Made by a program: the position numbers and the translations under genes. From Pegoplata infirma (lineage: Eukaryota; Arthropoda; Insecta; Diptera; Anthomyiidae), in contig OY992536.1 in NCBI GenBank assembly GCA_963921195.1, positions 108,650,778 through 108,714,777 of the forward strand: 64,000 bases of DNA, written 5' to 3'. Below, piece by piece: positions 44,762-56,743 of this stretch. Positions within the stretch are counted from its first letter, which is position 1. Each line of letters begins with the position of its first letter. A model generated the notes under the pieces. It was not told where the DNA came from. It saw only the letters and a list, made by a program, of their open reading frames with translations, and ran no database searches.

Positions 44762-45542
44762 TTAATTGCACACTTTTTGTGGTTTTCACCTAGTTTTTAC
44801 ACACAACAAAATTTTACTCCAAACTTAAATTGGTCTGAATTGCCATATAAGGTAAACTATAAAAGACAAAAACGCGATGACTTTAAAAACACGTGCTGCC
44901 AAAACGTAGCAACAACGTAGCAATGGAACAACACAAATTACCCTACATTTCATCACAAAATTTTAATGACTTAAAAAACTATTTTTCTGTTGCAAATTAT
45001 GTTTTATAAGAAACAGTCAAAAGAAACACTTATACGGAACTTTTCACTTGTAATTTCAATTAGATATAACCAGCATAACACACACACAAGTTTCAATAAC
45101 AAAGCAAAAAAATATAAAATTATTTTATTTTATTAGAAAAAAGTTAACACACATGTAAAAATTACAATTAGACTAAACACGCGTGGTGTAATAAAACGTC
45201 TTTTGTTTTTGTTCTGTTTTCTTTCTCTTATTCGCAACGCAGAGTTGTATTTAGTTCTAAAAAATCTTATGATATTTTTTAATGAAATTATGAAATCTCA
45301 TGAAACAAGTTTCATAAAATTTGTTCATAACATGCATGAAATTTCAATCAGCTTATGAATTCCTTCATTTAAGTAATGAAAACAAAATAATGAATCCGTT
45401 TCATTAATATCAGGAAGGTTATTTTTTTCAGTGTACTCTCTTTAAGCAATCATATGATTTGAACAGTGGTGTGTATTTAAATTTAAAAACAAAAACTGTT
45501 TTAAAATATATATAATTATCTCATTGTTTTCATTAATAGATT

Positions 45543-45640
45543 TTATTATCCTCCATCAAAAATTGATGGTGCATGTTGACATTGTCGTTCCGTATGTAAC
45601 ACTTCAAAATATATATCGGTTCCTTAAACTTAAAAGGCCT
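45543..45640 (+). mobile_element. mini-me 5' fragment ahead of a minisatellite
   Basis: ATCCTCCATCAAAAATTGATGG, then CATTGTCGTTCCGTATGTAAC and ACTTCAAAATATATATCGG, match the start of forward mini-me copies. Its partner 3' end is at 47838-47890, with the 21-bp minisatellite in between. Confidence 0.6.
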
Positions 45641-46239
45641 TTTTTTTGTTTACTTCTCTTTAAATTAACTACAAACACATACCAGGGTGCCCTGGACTCG
45701 GAGGGGTATAGGAGCACCCACCCACACTAAATTTTAAATCGTTTTTTTTTCTGTTTTTGGTGAGCCACTTGTATCCGTCACTGACATTTTCCTAAATTTA
45801 CGTAATTCTAGTAAACAAGGTAGAAAAAGAAACTTCCCCTTTTTATTTCGGCTTTTCACTTATTATTTTCACACAAAATTTTACTCTAACCTTAAATTAT
45901 AACATACGTAAAACCTGATCAGCTATTTTTTTACTCTTGGAAGGTGTAAAAAAAACATTTTTTTTTTAAAACACAATTTATTTAAATTCAATTTATTTTA
46001 TTATATCTGATCAGATATAGTTGTATACAATCAGATGCAATCATATATTGTAAGATCAAAGCAGATCTGATAAGATCAAAACGATTTTTACATGGATAGC
46101 GATTTTTGTTGAAATGCGGCAAGAAATGGAGAAGAAGATTAAGAAAAATCATGGTTCAAATAAAATAAGTTTTAATTATTCTCTAATAATCCAAAATCAA
46201 GCACATTTTGGACTACACCATTTAGAGATGCAGTTCGAA
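45641..46239. other. AT-rich noncoding stretch
   Basis: Contains a short run of ATCAGAT/GATCTGAT palindromes around 46005-46080. No gene identified. Confidence 0.45.
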
Positions 46240-47835
46240 AAATTCCAATTACATCTGTATTCGAAGATTCTACTTGTTATTTGAAGATTCCATTTGTAAT
46301 TCAAAGATATGGAATCAATTCAATTCGAAAATTCTACTTGTAATTCAAGGATTGTACTTGTAATTCGAAAATTCCATTTGTAATTCAAAAATTAGAATTG
46401 GAATTTGAAAAAGATCAATTGGAATTTGAAAAAGATCAACTGTAATTCGAAAAAGATCAATTGTAATTCAAAAGAGATCAATTGTACTTCGAAAAATAGC
46501 AATTAAAATTCGAAATAGATCAATTGTTATTCGAAAAAAATCAATTGAAACTCGAAAAATGACAATTTTTATTCTAAAAAGATCAATTATAATCTGAAAA
46601 AAATTAATTGTAGTTCGCAAAATATTAATTGTAATGCGAAAAATATCAATTGAAATTCGAAGATTCCAATTGTAATTCGAAAATTATCAATTTAAATTCG
46701 AAGATTTCACTTGTAATTTGAAAAATACCAACTGATTTGACATTGATCTTTTTAGAATTTCAATTGGAATCTTCGAATTATTGTAATTCGACAAAATCAA
46801 TTGTAATTCGAAAAAGATTAATTGTTATTCGAAATAGATCAATTGAAATTCGAAGAAGGTCAATTGTAATTCGGACAAGATCAATTGTAATTCGAAAAAT
46901 ATCAAGTGAAATTCGAAATAGATCAATTGTTATTCGAAAAAAATCAATTGCAATTTGAACAATATCAATTTTTATTCGAAAAGTTCAATTATAATCTGAA
47001 AAAGATTGATTTTAATTTGAAAATAACAATTGTAACTCGAAAAAACATCAATTTTAATTCGAAAAATATCAATTGAAATTAAGACTCCAATTGTAATTCG
47101 AAAAATACAAACTGAATTTTCATTGATCTTTTTAGAATTTTAATTGGAATCTTCGAATTATTGTAATTCGACAAAGATCAATTGTAATTCGAAAAAAAGA
47201 TTAAATGAAATTCGAAATAGATCAATTGTTATTCGAAAATAATCAATTGCAATTTTTATTCGAGAAAGATCAATTATAATCTGAAAAAAATTAATTATAA
47301 TTTGAAAAGATCAATTGTAACTCGAAAAAGATCAATTGTAATTCGAAAAAGATCAATTATAACTCGAAAAAGATCAATTGAAATTAAGACTCCAATTGTA
47401 ATTCGAAAAATACCAACTGAATTGATCTTTTTCGAATTTCAATTGTAATCTTCGTATTACAAAAAAAACCCTTGTAATTCGAATTTCCAATTGTATTTCG
47501 ACAAAAATCAATTGTAACTCGAAAAAGATTAATTGTAATTCGAACTGTTATTCGAAAAAGATCGATTGTTATTCGAAATAAATCAATTGTAATTCGAAAA
47601 ATCCGGTTGTAATTCGAAAAAATCAATTGTAATTCGAAAAAGATTAACTGTAACTCGAAAAAGCTGAATTGTTATTCAAAATACATCAATTGTAGTTCGA
47701 AAAAAAGATCAACTGTAATTCGAAATAGCTCAATTGTTATACAAAATACATCAATTGTAATTAAAAAGATCAATTGTAATTCGAAAAAGATCAATTGTAA
47801 TTCAAAATAGATCAGTGGTAATTCGAAAAAGATAA
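46240..47835. repeat. 21-bp minisatellite array, about 1.6 kb
   Basis: The unit is close to ATCAATTGTAATTCGAAAAAG, repeated with substitutions, short deletions and a few higher-order joins (a block around 46730-46790 recurs at 47110-47170 and 47410-47455). Because the unit is 21 bp, frames stay open and translate as heptapeptides such as FRITIDL (minus) or IVIRKRS (plus). These ORFs (46737-46958, 47384-47626, 47672-47893) change frame between blocks and show no start context or domain. Confidence 0.9.
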
Positions 47836-47837
47836 CT

Positions 47838-47890
47838 TTTTTATATGGTGGAGGGTATTTAAGATTCGACGCAGCGAAACTCAACACACC
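47838..47890 (+). mobile_element. mini-me 3' end after the minisatellite
   Basis: TGGTGGAGGGTATTTAAG, the decayed palindrome ATTCGACGCAGCGAA and CTCAACACACCC match the 3' ends of forward mini-me copies. Confidence 0.6.
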
Positions 47891-49694
47891 CAAATATTAA
47901 ATTTGTTTTATTAGTTTAACATATTGCTTCTCAATGCGATTTTAATTAACACTCATTTTGATCAGTTAACAGGGGCTTTATTTTAAAAGGGGTTTTAGTT
48001 AAAGGCACATCAACCAGGGTTTTTAATAAAAATTTTTTGAAACAAATTTTGAATTTCAAAAAAAAAATATTTAAATCTTCTAAAAAAATGTATGCTTATT
48101 ACATAGAGGGAAAACATATTTAAATCAAAAATGTTTAATTTAATTTTAAATAAATAATTTTTGAAAAAATAAAATTTTAATATTTATTATAACTGATTTT
48201 TAAATAACATTTTAGTTTAAAAATGTCTCCTTTTTGTTTTGAGTTTTACCAACTTTAAATTTAATACAAATTCAAAATCTATTAAGTCTTGCTACGGAGA
48301 TGCTCGTTTTGAGCAGATTTTAATAAAAAAAATTCACTTTTTTGTTTTAATTTTGAATAAAATGTTAAAAAAAAACATTAAAATATTTTGTTTTATTTAT
48401 TAAACATTATTGCTTTAAAATATCATAAAAGGTAAAATTATATCAACTTTAAATCAAAGTTGATTTTAATTTTAAATTAAGGTGGAACAACTTTATTTTT
48501 AAAATTAGCATATTTATTTGGTAATTAAATAAAAAAACATGGAAATATTAAATATAAGTAGATTCAGACTTTGTTCTATTTCGTCACTGTTTAATATTTA
48601 TGTTAAAGTTGTTTCTGCTTGATTTTTAATTCATTTTCTTAAAGTACATAACTTTCAAAAGAAATTAAAAAAAAATCAATTCAAATTCGAAAAATTTCAA
48701 TTGAAAACCTGAAACTTTGAATAAAATTTTTAAATTTAAAATGGAAAGTTTGATTTTTAGTGTAGCCTGGTTTTTGTTTGTACATAAAAAATTTCTTACC
48801 CCTTTTTCGCTTTTTTCCTTAGGTCTGTGAATTTTTTTTTTTTAATATTTAAACAAATGACTTTTTTTATACGTTATTAATTCATAAAATCCGCATTCTA
48901 TTTTATTGTTAACAACCCTAGTATTAAATAAATTTCTAGAGCATGTTTTTTTAAAATTATTATTTTAAATTATAGATATTTTATGATTTGCTAACTTTTG
49001 TATTAATTAGTGCCACATTAGCAGGTATTTTCTAGTTAAATTCTGCAAAAAAAAACAACAATAACAAATGAACACACACCTCACATGTCATAATAATTTC
49101 ATAATAATTGCCAAACAATTATAATACTAGTTCGAAATAAATAAAATATATTTTATTGAAACAAAAAGGGTAAATCACACCAAGGTGAAGTATTCCCATA
49201 AAAGGTAACTTGAATGTTAAATCTAAAGTGAACTTTTTACATTATTTTATGCATATATGAAAACTGCAAGAACTTGATAAGCAACATTTTATTTTTTCGT
49301 GTTTTTCGCCTTCTGCTGATGTTCCATTGACAGATTTTTGGCAGAAGTCTTGCTTTAAACCTTCGTACAAGTATATTGATAATAAAAGTTCTGCAAAAGT
49401 TATATTTTCTACATTATTTTAAAAGGCAAAAACCACCATAAAATGAAATGTTACTTATCGAGTTTTTACAATAAGCCCTTCAATTATATCAACAGTAAAT
49501 CAATATTGATTTCAATTTTAAATTAAAGTGGAACAAATTTTAATTTTAACATTACCGTATTTATTTGTGTCATTTTAAAAATAAACATAAAAATATTTAA
49601 AATTAGTACTTAGCAACAAACTTTGTTCTATTTTGACACTGTTTTAAATTTATTTTAAATTTGTTTCTACTTGATTTTAATATTTTTTTTCTAA
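47891..49694. other. AT-rich stretch with a direct duplication
   Basis: The segment at about 48436-48625 recurs at about 49482-49690: TTTAAATTAA(G/A)GTGGAACAA, ACTTTGTTCTATTT and GTTTCT(G/A)CTTGATTTT are shared. Between them, at 49270-49460, CTTGATAAGCAACATTTTAT pairs loosely with AAATGAAATGTTACTTATCG. No gene. Confidence 0.5.
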
Positions 49695-50293
49695 CAAAGG
49701 AAGTCTCCCTAGTGTCACCCTCCGATCTTCATGACATTTGAATATGTTATTAAGAACGAAAATTAATTCGACACGTATTTCTTTTTAGCGACCCAAACTC
49801 ATTTTTAGGGTGGGTCGATTTGTATGGGGGGAAATTTACCTTTTTTCAGTTTTTTACGACTTACGCCTATTTAAACAAAATTATATAGGCATGTTTGGTA
49901 TCAGATTAAAGGTATTAAAAATACCTATCTCGTGGTGCTAACAACGGGCCAAGGAAGTTAATATTTTTCGACTTATTAACAAAAATGTCCTAAAATTTTG
50001 GTATTTTACTCAATATGACGAAAAGTTGTGCATGTTTGGACACGTTCTTAGCACACGTAGATAGGTTTTCGAAAGACCTTTCATTTGGTATGTAACATGA
50101 CTAGGTTTCTTTGCATAATATAGGAGATAAATGAAAAAAACTGCAAAATGGCCTTGTTTTCCCCCCTCCTTTTTACAGCCTAAATATGAATTTGTGCCGC
50201 AAAAAAAAAAACACGTGTCCCTTTATTTTCTGCTCTACAACATAAAACCAATTCCATAAAGATCCGCGGGTGACACTAGGGAGACTTCCCTTG
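49695..50293. mobile_element. PIF/Harbinger-like MITE, uninterrupted copy (599 bp)
   Basis: CAAAGGAAGTCTCCCTAGTG and (reverse complement) CAAGGGAAGTCTCCCTAGTG form the ends, flanked by TAA (49692-49694, 50294-50296). It is nearly identical to the two halves of 41721-43732 and shows the empty TA (50102-50103) where that copy carries the nested 1.4-kb element. Confidence 0.85.
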
Positions 50294-50296
50294 TAA

Positions 50297-51913
50297 GTGT
50301 ATGTATATAATTTTTTTAAGTGTAAAAATATTCTGTTGTAATCATTTTATTATTATTGTTTTTTTATGTCGAGAGATGACATTGTTTAATAGAAAATTAC
50401 AACAAGTTCAAGATATTACAACATTACAAAATATTACAGCTGCTTTTTATGAATGCGAACATGATTGTTTATACAATTATTTGTAAAATATATGAACATT
50501 GACACCACAGTACATGAGTAGTAGTATCTCAGAGTTGCATCTGATGGGTGTAAGTATTTGTGACAGCACACGGTGTAACTTTTGACGTTTCATACAAAAC
50601 GTAAACAAACATCATAAATACATGCACAAAAGCTCACACGTACAGGCACACATATACTAGGCAGCGATGATACCACCATATTGGAAAGTAAGCAATTAGC
50701 ACCAGTGTTTGCATACTAGTCTGTACTGTGATTGATACATATACTGAAAATATTTGTAACATTAAATTAGGGTTACCAGCTTTGCGACTTTGACAGATTA
50801 CCACATTGAAATTGAATAAAATGTAACGTATGATTATAAAAAAATTTTTCCATCATTTTTGGCACCCGGCGTTTCTTAGTTTAAATGAAAATACGATAAA
50901 TTTTAATATCACGACAGTACTACTTAGCGTTTTATTTCTCTATTAGTGCAGCAGTTTTCAAGTTTTAGACGACGGAACAAAGATTTTTTATAGAGATTAT
51001 TATGTTACTAGCAGACAATATTTTACAGACAATCTATCACATTGAATTTAAAAGTGTAACTTAAACTTTTCTCTGACTGTAATATTCTCAACAAAACTAA
51101 CTACTTTAGTATTATTTTTTTGAAGAAATGAATAATGCTCTAAAGATAATTACCCACTTAATTTTAAAACCTTGGTAATAAAATAAAACAATTTAAGTTT
51201 AAGATGGATGGCTTGGAAAAAATCATAAAAAAAATAATTGCGTGGTGCGTTTTGTAAACGCCTTTCCTTAAGTGTGATTATTTAAATACAAATAAAATGT
51301 GCGTCATGACGATTGAAATTTTAATTACTTTCTGTTTTTTAATATGTTTAAAAATCTTAGAAACTAACAAAACTATTTTTTCCCCCCCTAAAGGTATGCT
51401 ACAAAAAATTCGCATATAAAACCAGGTGACTCGTAAATTGTTAAATCTAAATTTTGTTTTTGTATTTAAAAATGTCAACATAATCAGTTGATCAAATTAA
51501 CCACTCATAACGAGTAAAAAAACATAAATAAAAAAATTACAAAAAAAAAAATAACTTGACTGGTAATTCTGGAAGCCCAAAATCCAAGTCCAACAAGTTT
51601 TCATACATTCAAGTATATTCTTGAATAAAATTAATATATGGTGTTAATTATTTATGTAAGTCATGTTGAAAACGTGACTTTTGTAACTTGATCATCTCAC
51701 GTAAACAGACCCTGTGCCTATAATATTTAATGAAATCTTATCAAACGCATCAACGCCAGCCGGCGTGAATACATATTTACAAAAGTCAAATATTTACACA
51801 AGTTAACAAAGATGAATATTAAAATTGCATTTTAAAATGATTAAAATATTTATGCATAGTTAGTTATTGACTTATCTATTCAGGTATAACCAAAAATAAA
51901 AAAAGTTGTGAAA
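50297..51913. other. AT-rich noncoding stretch, mostly unique
   Basis: At 50500-50760 the composition is more balanced and no family match was noticed; it might be host intergenic or intronic DNA. The ORFs at 50301-50486 and 51278-51481 have no recognised motif. Confidence 0.45.
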
Positions 51914-52064
51914 TATATAAAGGAATAATATTTTAAGTATTTTTATTCTGGCTCAAGGTCATTATTTTCTTTACTAATTAAAACCATGATATTCTCATAG
52001 CATAATTTTCAAGAAAATTATTTTCTGTTTTAAATTTATTTGTGTTGGTCATTTTTGCAAGACT

Positions 52065-52111
52065 TAATCGACACGTGTTTCGGAATTTGTCAGATTCCAT
52101 TGTCAAGATTA
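52065..52111 (-). ncRNA. Hammerhead-like fold, unit 1
   Basis: The minus strand has the same motif as 53263-53309. It is identical in sequence to unit 2 at 52613-52659 (minus). Confidence 0.45.
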
Positions 52112-52612
52112 TTTAGCAAATATAAAAACCCTATACTAAATTAGTAAAGGGAATTTACAAGACAAATCGCTAGTGATCAAACTAAAATATTAAAACCTAT
52201 TCGACTCTACTCTCGTTGAGAATTAGAAGAAGAAAAATGCATCATATTAGTATGATCGCGATAGTCAAACAACACAACACAAAAAATATTAAAAACAGAA
52301 TTTACATACGATTATCCATTGGACAATACTAATGTTATTTGTTTTTGCAAACGTTGTATTTGCGGGTGTAATACCATATTAGGTTTGTTCACCATGGCGT
52401 GCCAACCATTTTGGTTAAATTCTGATTAATTTTTATTAAAAAATAAAAATTGTTTTATTCGACCTTTAAAATATAATATTTTAAGTATTTTTATTCTGGC
52501 TCAAGGTCATTATTTTCTTTACTAATTAAAACCATGATATTCTCATAGCATAATTTTCAAGAAAATTATTTTCTGTTTTAAATTTATTTGTGTTGGTCAT
52601 TTTTGCAAGACT

Positions 52613-52659
52613 TAATCGACACGTGTTTCGGAATTTGTCAGATTCCATTGTCAAGATTA
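52613..52659 (-). ncRNA. Hammerhead-like fold, unit 2
   Basis: Second tandem copy of the motif on the minus strand, exactly 548 bp from the first. Confidence 0.45.
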
Positions 52660-53262
52660 TTTAGCAAATATAAAAACCCTATACTAAATTAGTAAAGGGA
52701 ATTTACAAGACAAATCGCTAGTGATCAAACTAAAATATTAAAACCTATTCGACTCTACTCTCGTTGAGAATTAGAAGAAGAAAAATGCATCATATTAGTA
52801 TGATCGCGATAGTCAAACAACACAACACAAAAAATATTAAAAACAGAATTTACATACGATTATCCATTGGACAATACTAATAAAAATACTTAAAATATTA
52901 TATTTTAAAGGTCGAATAAAACAATTTTTATTTTTTAATAAAAATTAATCAGAATTTAACCAAAATGGTTGGCACGCCATGGTGAACAAACCTAATATGG
53001 TATTACACCCGCAAATACAACGTTTGCAAAAACAAATAACATTAGTATTGTCCAATGGATAATCGTATGTAAATTCTGTTTTTAATATTTTTTGTGTTGT
53101 GTTGTTTGACTATCGCGATCATACTAATATGATGCATTTTTCTTCTTCTAATTCTCAACGAGAGTAGAGTCGAATAGGTTTTAATATTTTAGTTTGATCA
53201 CTAGCGATTTGTCTTGTAAATTCCCTTTACTAATTTAGTATAGGGTTTTTATATTTGCTAAA

Positions 53263-53309
53263 TAATCTTGACAATGGAATCTGACAAATTCCGAAACACG
53301 TGTCGATTA
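53263..53309 (+). ncRNA. Hammerhead-like fold, unit 3
   Basis: Possible stem I is TAATC (53263-53267) with GATTA (53305-53309). Next comes TTGACAAT in the place of the CUGANGA core. A hairpin GGAAT-loop-ATTCC stands for stem II. Then GAAA, and a short CACGTGT hairpin ending in GTC just before GATTA, where a hammerhead would cleave. The layout fits a type I hammerhead, as known in Penelope-like elements, but the core has an extra U and A in place of G8. It is therefore either inactive or a derived form. Confidence 0.45.
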
Positions 53310-53810
53310 AGTCTTGCAAAAATGACCAACACAAATAAATTTAAAACAGAAAATAATTTTCTTGAAAATTATGCTATGAGAATATCATGGTTTTAATTAG
53401 TAAAGAAAATAATGACCTTGAGCCAGAATAAAAATACTTAAAATATTATATTTTAAAGGTCGAATAAAACAATTTTTATTTTTTAATAAAAATTAATCAG
53501 AATTTAACCAAAATGGTTGGCACGCCATGGTGAACAAACCTAATATGGTATTACACCCGCAAATACAACGTTTGCAAAAACAAATAACATTAGTATTGTC
53601 CAATGGATAATCGTATGTAAATTCTGTTTTTAATATTTTTTGTGTTGTGTTGTTTGACTATCGCGATCATACTAATATGATGCATTTTTCTTCTTCTAAT
53701 TCTCAACGAGAGTAGAGTCGAATAGGTTTTAATATTTTAGTTTGATCACTAGCGATTTGTCTTGTAAATTCCCTTTACTAATTTAGTATAGGGTTTTTAT
53801 ATTTGCTAAA

Positions 53811-53857
53811 TAATCTTGACAATGGAATCTGACAAATTCCGAAACACGTGTCGATTA
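53811..53857 (+). ncRNA. Hammerhead-like fold, unit 4
   Basis: Copy of the motif 548 bp after unit 3, identical by eye. Confidence 0.45.
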
Positions 53858-54066
53858 AGTCTTGCAAAAATGACCAACACAAATAAATTTAAAACAGAAA
53901 ATAATTTTCTTGAAAATTATGCTATGAGAATATCATGGTTTTAATTAGTAAAGAAAATAATGACCTTGAGCCAGAATAAAAATACTTAAAATATTATATT
54001 TTAAAGGTCGAATAAAACAATTTTTATTTTTTAATAAAAATTAATCAGAATTTATATAAAGGAATA

Positions 54067-54957
54067 TTTTTATTTTTTTTGTTAAACTTAATGCATAAAT
54101 TAATTAAAAAATATCATGCCAGAAGTATTATTATTTTTTTTTAAATATTTGTTTTATTATACAATACACACTTGGTAAACAATTTTTATTTTAAGTTAAT
54201 TTTTAAAATATTGTTTTACTTTTTAGACAAAAAAAAAAGTTTTTTTTCTATTTTCGATATTGTCAATATTTGTTTTAAACTAAAACCAGTCTGCTATTTA
54301 AGCTTAAACAGTTGTTTTTTTTTTTTGTTAAATTTTTAATTTCCAATAAATTTGAAAAATATACAAAAGAAATATTACCAATTAAGACAAATTTTATATG
54401 TAAACAAATTAGGAATTTATAATATTAGGGGTATTTACGTTAGAAATGTCCAATTAAGCAGAAATGTGAAAGAGATATTTAGCAAAAAAAAAACTGTTAA
54501 TTTATATCAGTCATAAATGGTTTAAAAAATCCAACAAATTTGCAAAACACATCTAACATTTTTCTTTAAGAGAATATCCCTGTTGCATTGTGTCATATTT
54601 GTATTTAACAACAATTAGACATTTTAAGTAATATTTATTTGATTTTAAAGTTTTAGTTATATAAACAAATTTAAATTGCAACTTTTAATACGTATTATGA
54701 AATACATACAGAAATAAATATTTCCAAAACATCTAGAAATTTTGAAATTTGAGATGGGTTTGTTTTTTTTAACAGCACCTTATGGTGTAATAATTTAATT
54801 AATTAAATTTTGTTTACAAAAGATTATATTTCAAGTTGGGTTTTTTCAACATTTTAATTGAATCTCTCAATATAATGTTTTATTGAACACAATTTCACAG
54901 TGGGTACAAACTAAATGCCCATAGGCATAAATCAAAAATTTTCAATTAAATAAAAAA
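54067..54957. other. AT-rich noncoding stretch
   Basis: Low-complexity A/T sequence without gene or element ends. Confidence 0.55.
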
Positions 54958-55016
54958 GCAAGTGAGAGTGTTTTTATTTTCGGCTGTGACGAATCTTAAA
55001 TACCCTCCATTATATT
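54958..55016 (-). mobile_element. mini-me 3' end fragment
   Basis: GCAAGTGAGAGTGTTTTTAT, the decayed palindrome TTCGGCTGTGACGAA and AAATACCCTCCA match the 3' end of mini-me copies in reverse. Nothing further of the element is recognisable downstream; a separate ATACCCTCTAACTGCTCA near 55405 may be another 5' remnant. Confidence 0.6.
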
Positions 55017-56743
55017 AAAAAAAATAGCTTCCTTCTAGCAAAAATTTTAAATTTACTCAAAATATCGCAAAAACAGAATTTTTGCTCTAAAGTTATTTTA
55101 AATTCTATTTCTAAAACATTTATTAAAATCACATTTAATTGGTTTTTAGACGGTGTGGCATACAGAAAAATGAGAGTGTGATAGAGAAATAGCAAAAATG
55201 CCAATATGAAATCTATATCACTCTGCAAAAGATATATCACAAACTTGACATCATATAAAAACAACTGTCACTTCTATGAGGAAATGTCTTAAACCTTTAT
55301 ACATTACTTGTGATATATCACTGGACCTGTCCTTTAGGAGCACAACTCGGTGCAAAAACGCAAAAAAATTTGTCAAAAAAATTTCCGGAATATTTTTCAA
55401 TTTTTATACCCTCTAACTGCTCATTTTGTCATTCCTTTACTCAAACTTCTTTTAATCATAACTTCTTCAATAATGGTCCAAATTTCAAATTTTTTTTTTT
55501 CAAAATTTTTGTTTTTTTACGTACTTTCTAAAAAAAAAATCCCAAAAAATTCTTAAAAGCGCTCTAGTATGCGATTTTTAAGTTTTAAAACTTAAATCTC
55601 ATTTTTGAAAATGTTTGTACTCTTCGATTTTTTTAAATTTTTTTGTGTAAAACTTCTATCAATTCTACAAATTTTTTGCCCAGGAGGATCGTATGATAAC
55701 GCTTATTACTATTTTTTAAAATTTTTTGAAAAAATTGTGTTGTAATTTTCCAATCTTAAAATCATTTCTACTGCTCCAATGGTGCGTCATAGAGGGGTCC
55801 TTTATAAGACCGACCCCCATTAATTTTTACGTGTTAACATTTCTTTGGAACAAACTAATACCCTATCACCAATTTCTAAGGGGGCTCCCACACAAAACGA
55901 AATTTTTTAAAATTTGTTCCAACCGCTCTAACTGCCCTAATAGTGCCCTTAGAGCAACAAAATGTATGACCGACCCACAATATTTTTTTAGTACAAACAT
56001 TTTTTCTGAACATACCTACCCTCTATCTCTAATTTTTAAGGCGGTCCCCATACAATTTTTTTTATTTTTTGGAAATTTGTTTTATTTAATCAGCTTCTAC
56101 CGGTCCAATGGTGCATCCGAGAAGGGTCATTAGTGAGACCGACCCACAGTGGTCAATTTCGCGAGATAGCGGTCAAAACTCTATAACTTTTGACCGGATT
56201 GGTATTTTTTTACGCAATTTGTTTTGTTCAATAGGAGGGACTTTAAGCTTCAATTTGCGTGTTCAAACGTAAAAATCGACTGATAGGAACGTAAGTAATG
56301 TGGAGTTAAAAATGCATTTTAATTTTTTGTTGAATTTCCATGTAAAAGTTGAATATTTTGACATTTTAAATAGGTATTTTTTTTATAATTTCTTATTTTT
56401 TTCAATCGTATTTTACAACCAATACTTATTTATTATTCCTAAACTTAATTTTGGTCAGAAAATGCCAACATTTGGCCCCTGACATTTATTTAGTCTCAAT
56501 ATTCACAGGGGCCAAAGGTTGGTTTTTTTGGAAGAAAGCTAATTCTTGTGAGGATTAAACTGAAAAATAACACTGAAATTCCCAACAATATCAATACCAT
56601 TTGGATATATTATATACAGAACACAACATCGATAAAATTTTAAGTAAACTTTTACTATTGATTTAAAGTGCAGATATATTTTATTTAAATGTATTAATAA
56701 AAATTTATACTAAATTTAGAAACAAATTATAATCTTTAAACTA

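Larger units (their letters stand above)
44048..45433 (+). mobile_element. CACTGAAAAAAAATAAC element, most complete copy (1386 bp)
   Basis: CACTGAAAAAAAATAACTTC at the left faces GGTTATTTTTTTCAGTG at the right, flanked by TA (44046-44047, 45434-45435). The inner TAATGAAA also pairs. Copies or pieces occur at 318, 16058, 24425 and 33820, so the family is abundant. Nested insertions lie at 44298-44462 and 44543-44761. No transposase was found, so superfamily assignment is open. Confidence 0.75.
51928..54052. mobile_element. Penelope-like complex: tandem and inverted 548-bp units
   Basis: About 1.7 units run in one direction (51941-52488, 52489-52880) and about 2.1 units in the opposite direction (52882-53429, 53430-53977, tail to 54052). 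Unit spacing is 548 bp in both directions, and the units appear identical to each other over most of their length. The whole is bracketed by a 14-bp duplication TATATAAAGGAATA (51914-51927, 54053-54066). The terminus AATCAGAAT is shared with the copies at 8070 and 62273. No reverse transcriptase is encoded. Variable 12-14-bp duplications together with partial tandem and inverted copies are known traits of Penelope-like elements; the assignment is inferred from these. Confidence 0.75.

Noticed and set aside
46737..47893. ORFs encoding heptapeptide repeats such as FRITIDL
   Set aside because: The 21-bp minisatellite period keeps any frame open; frames and strands change between blocks.
53263..53309. 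Fully canonical, active hammerhead ribozyme
   Set aside because: The core is UUGACAA rather than CUGANGA, so activity cannot be claimed; only the layout is reported.
55726..56133. 135-codon ORF that recurs on the minus strand at 58997-59371
   Set aside because: It lies in mirrored arms of a foldback built of tandem units; similarity is explained by DNA duplication, with no domain and frame breaks between copies.
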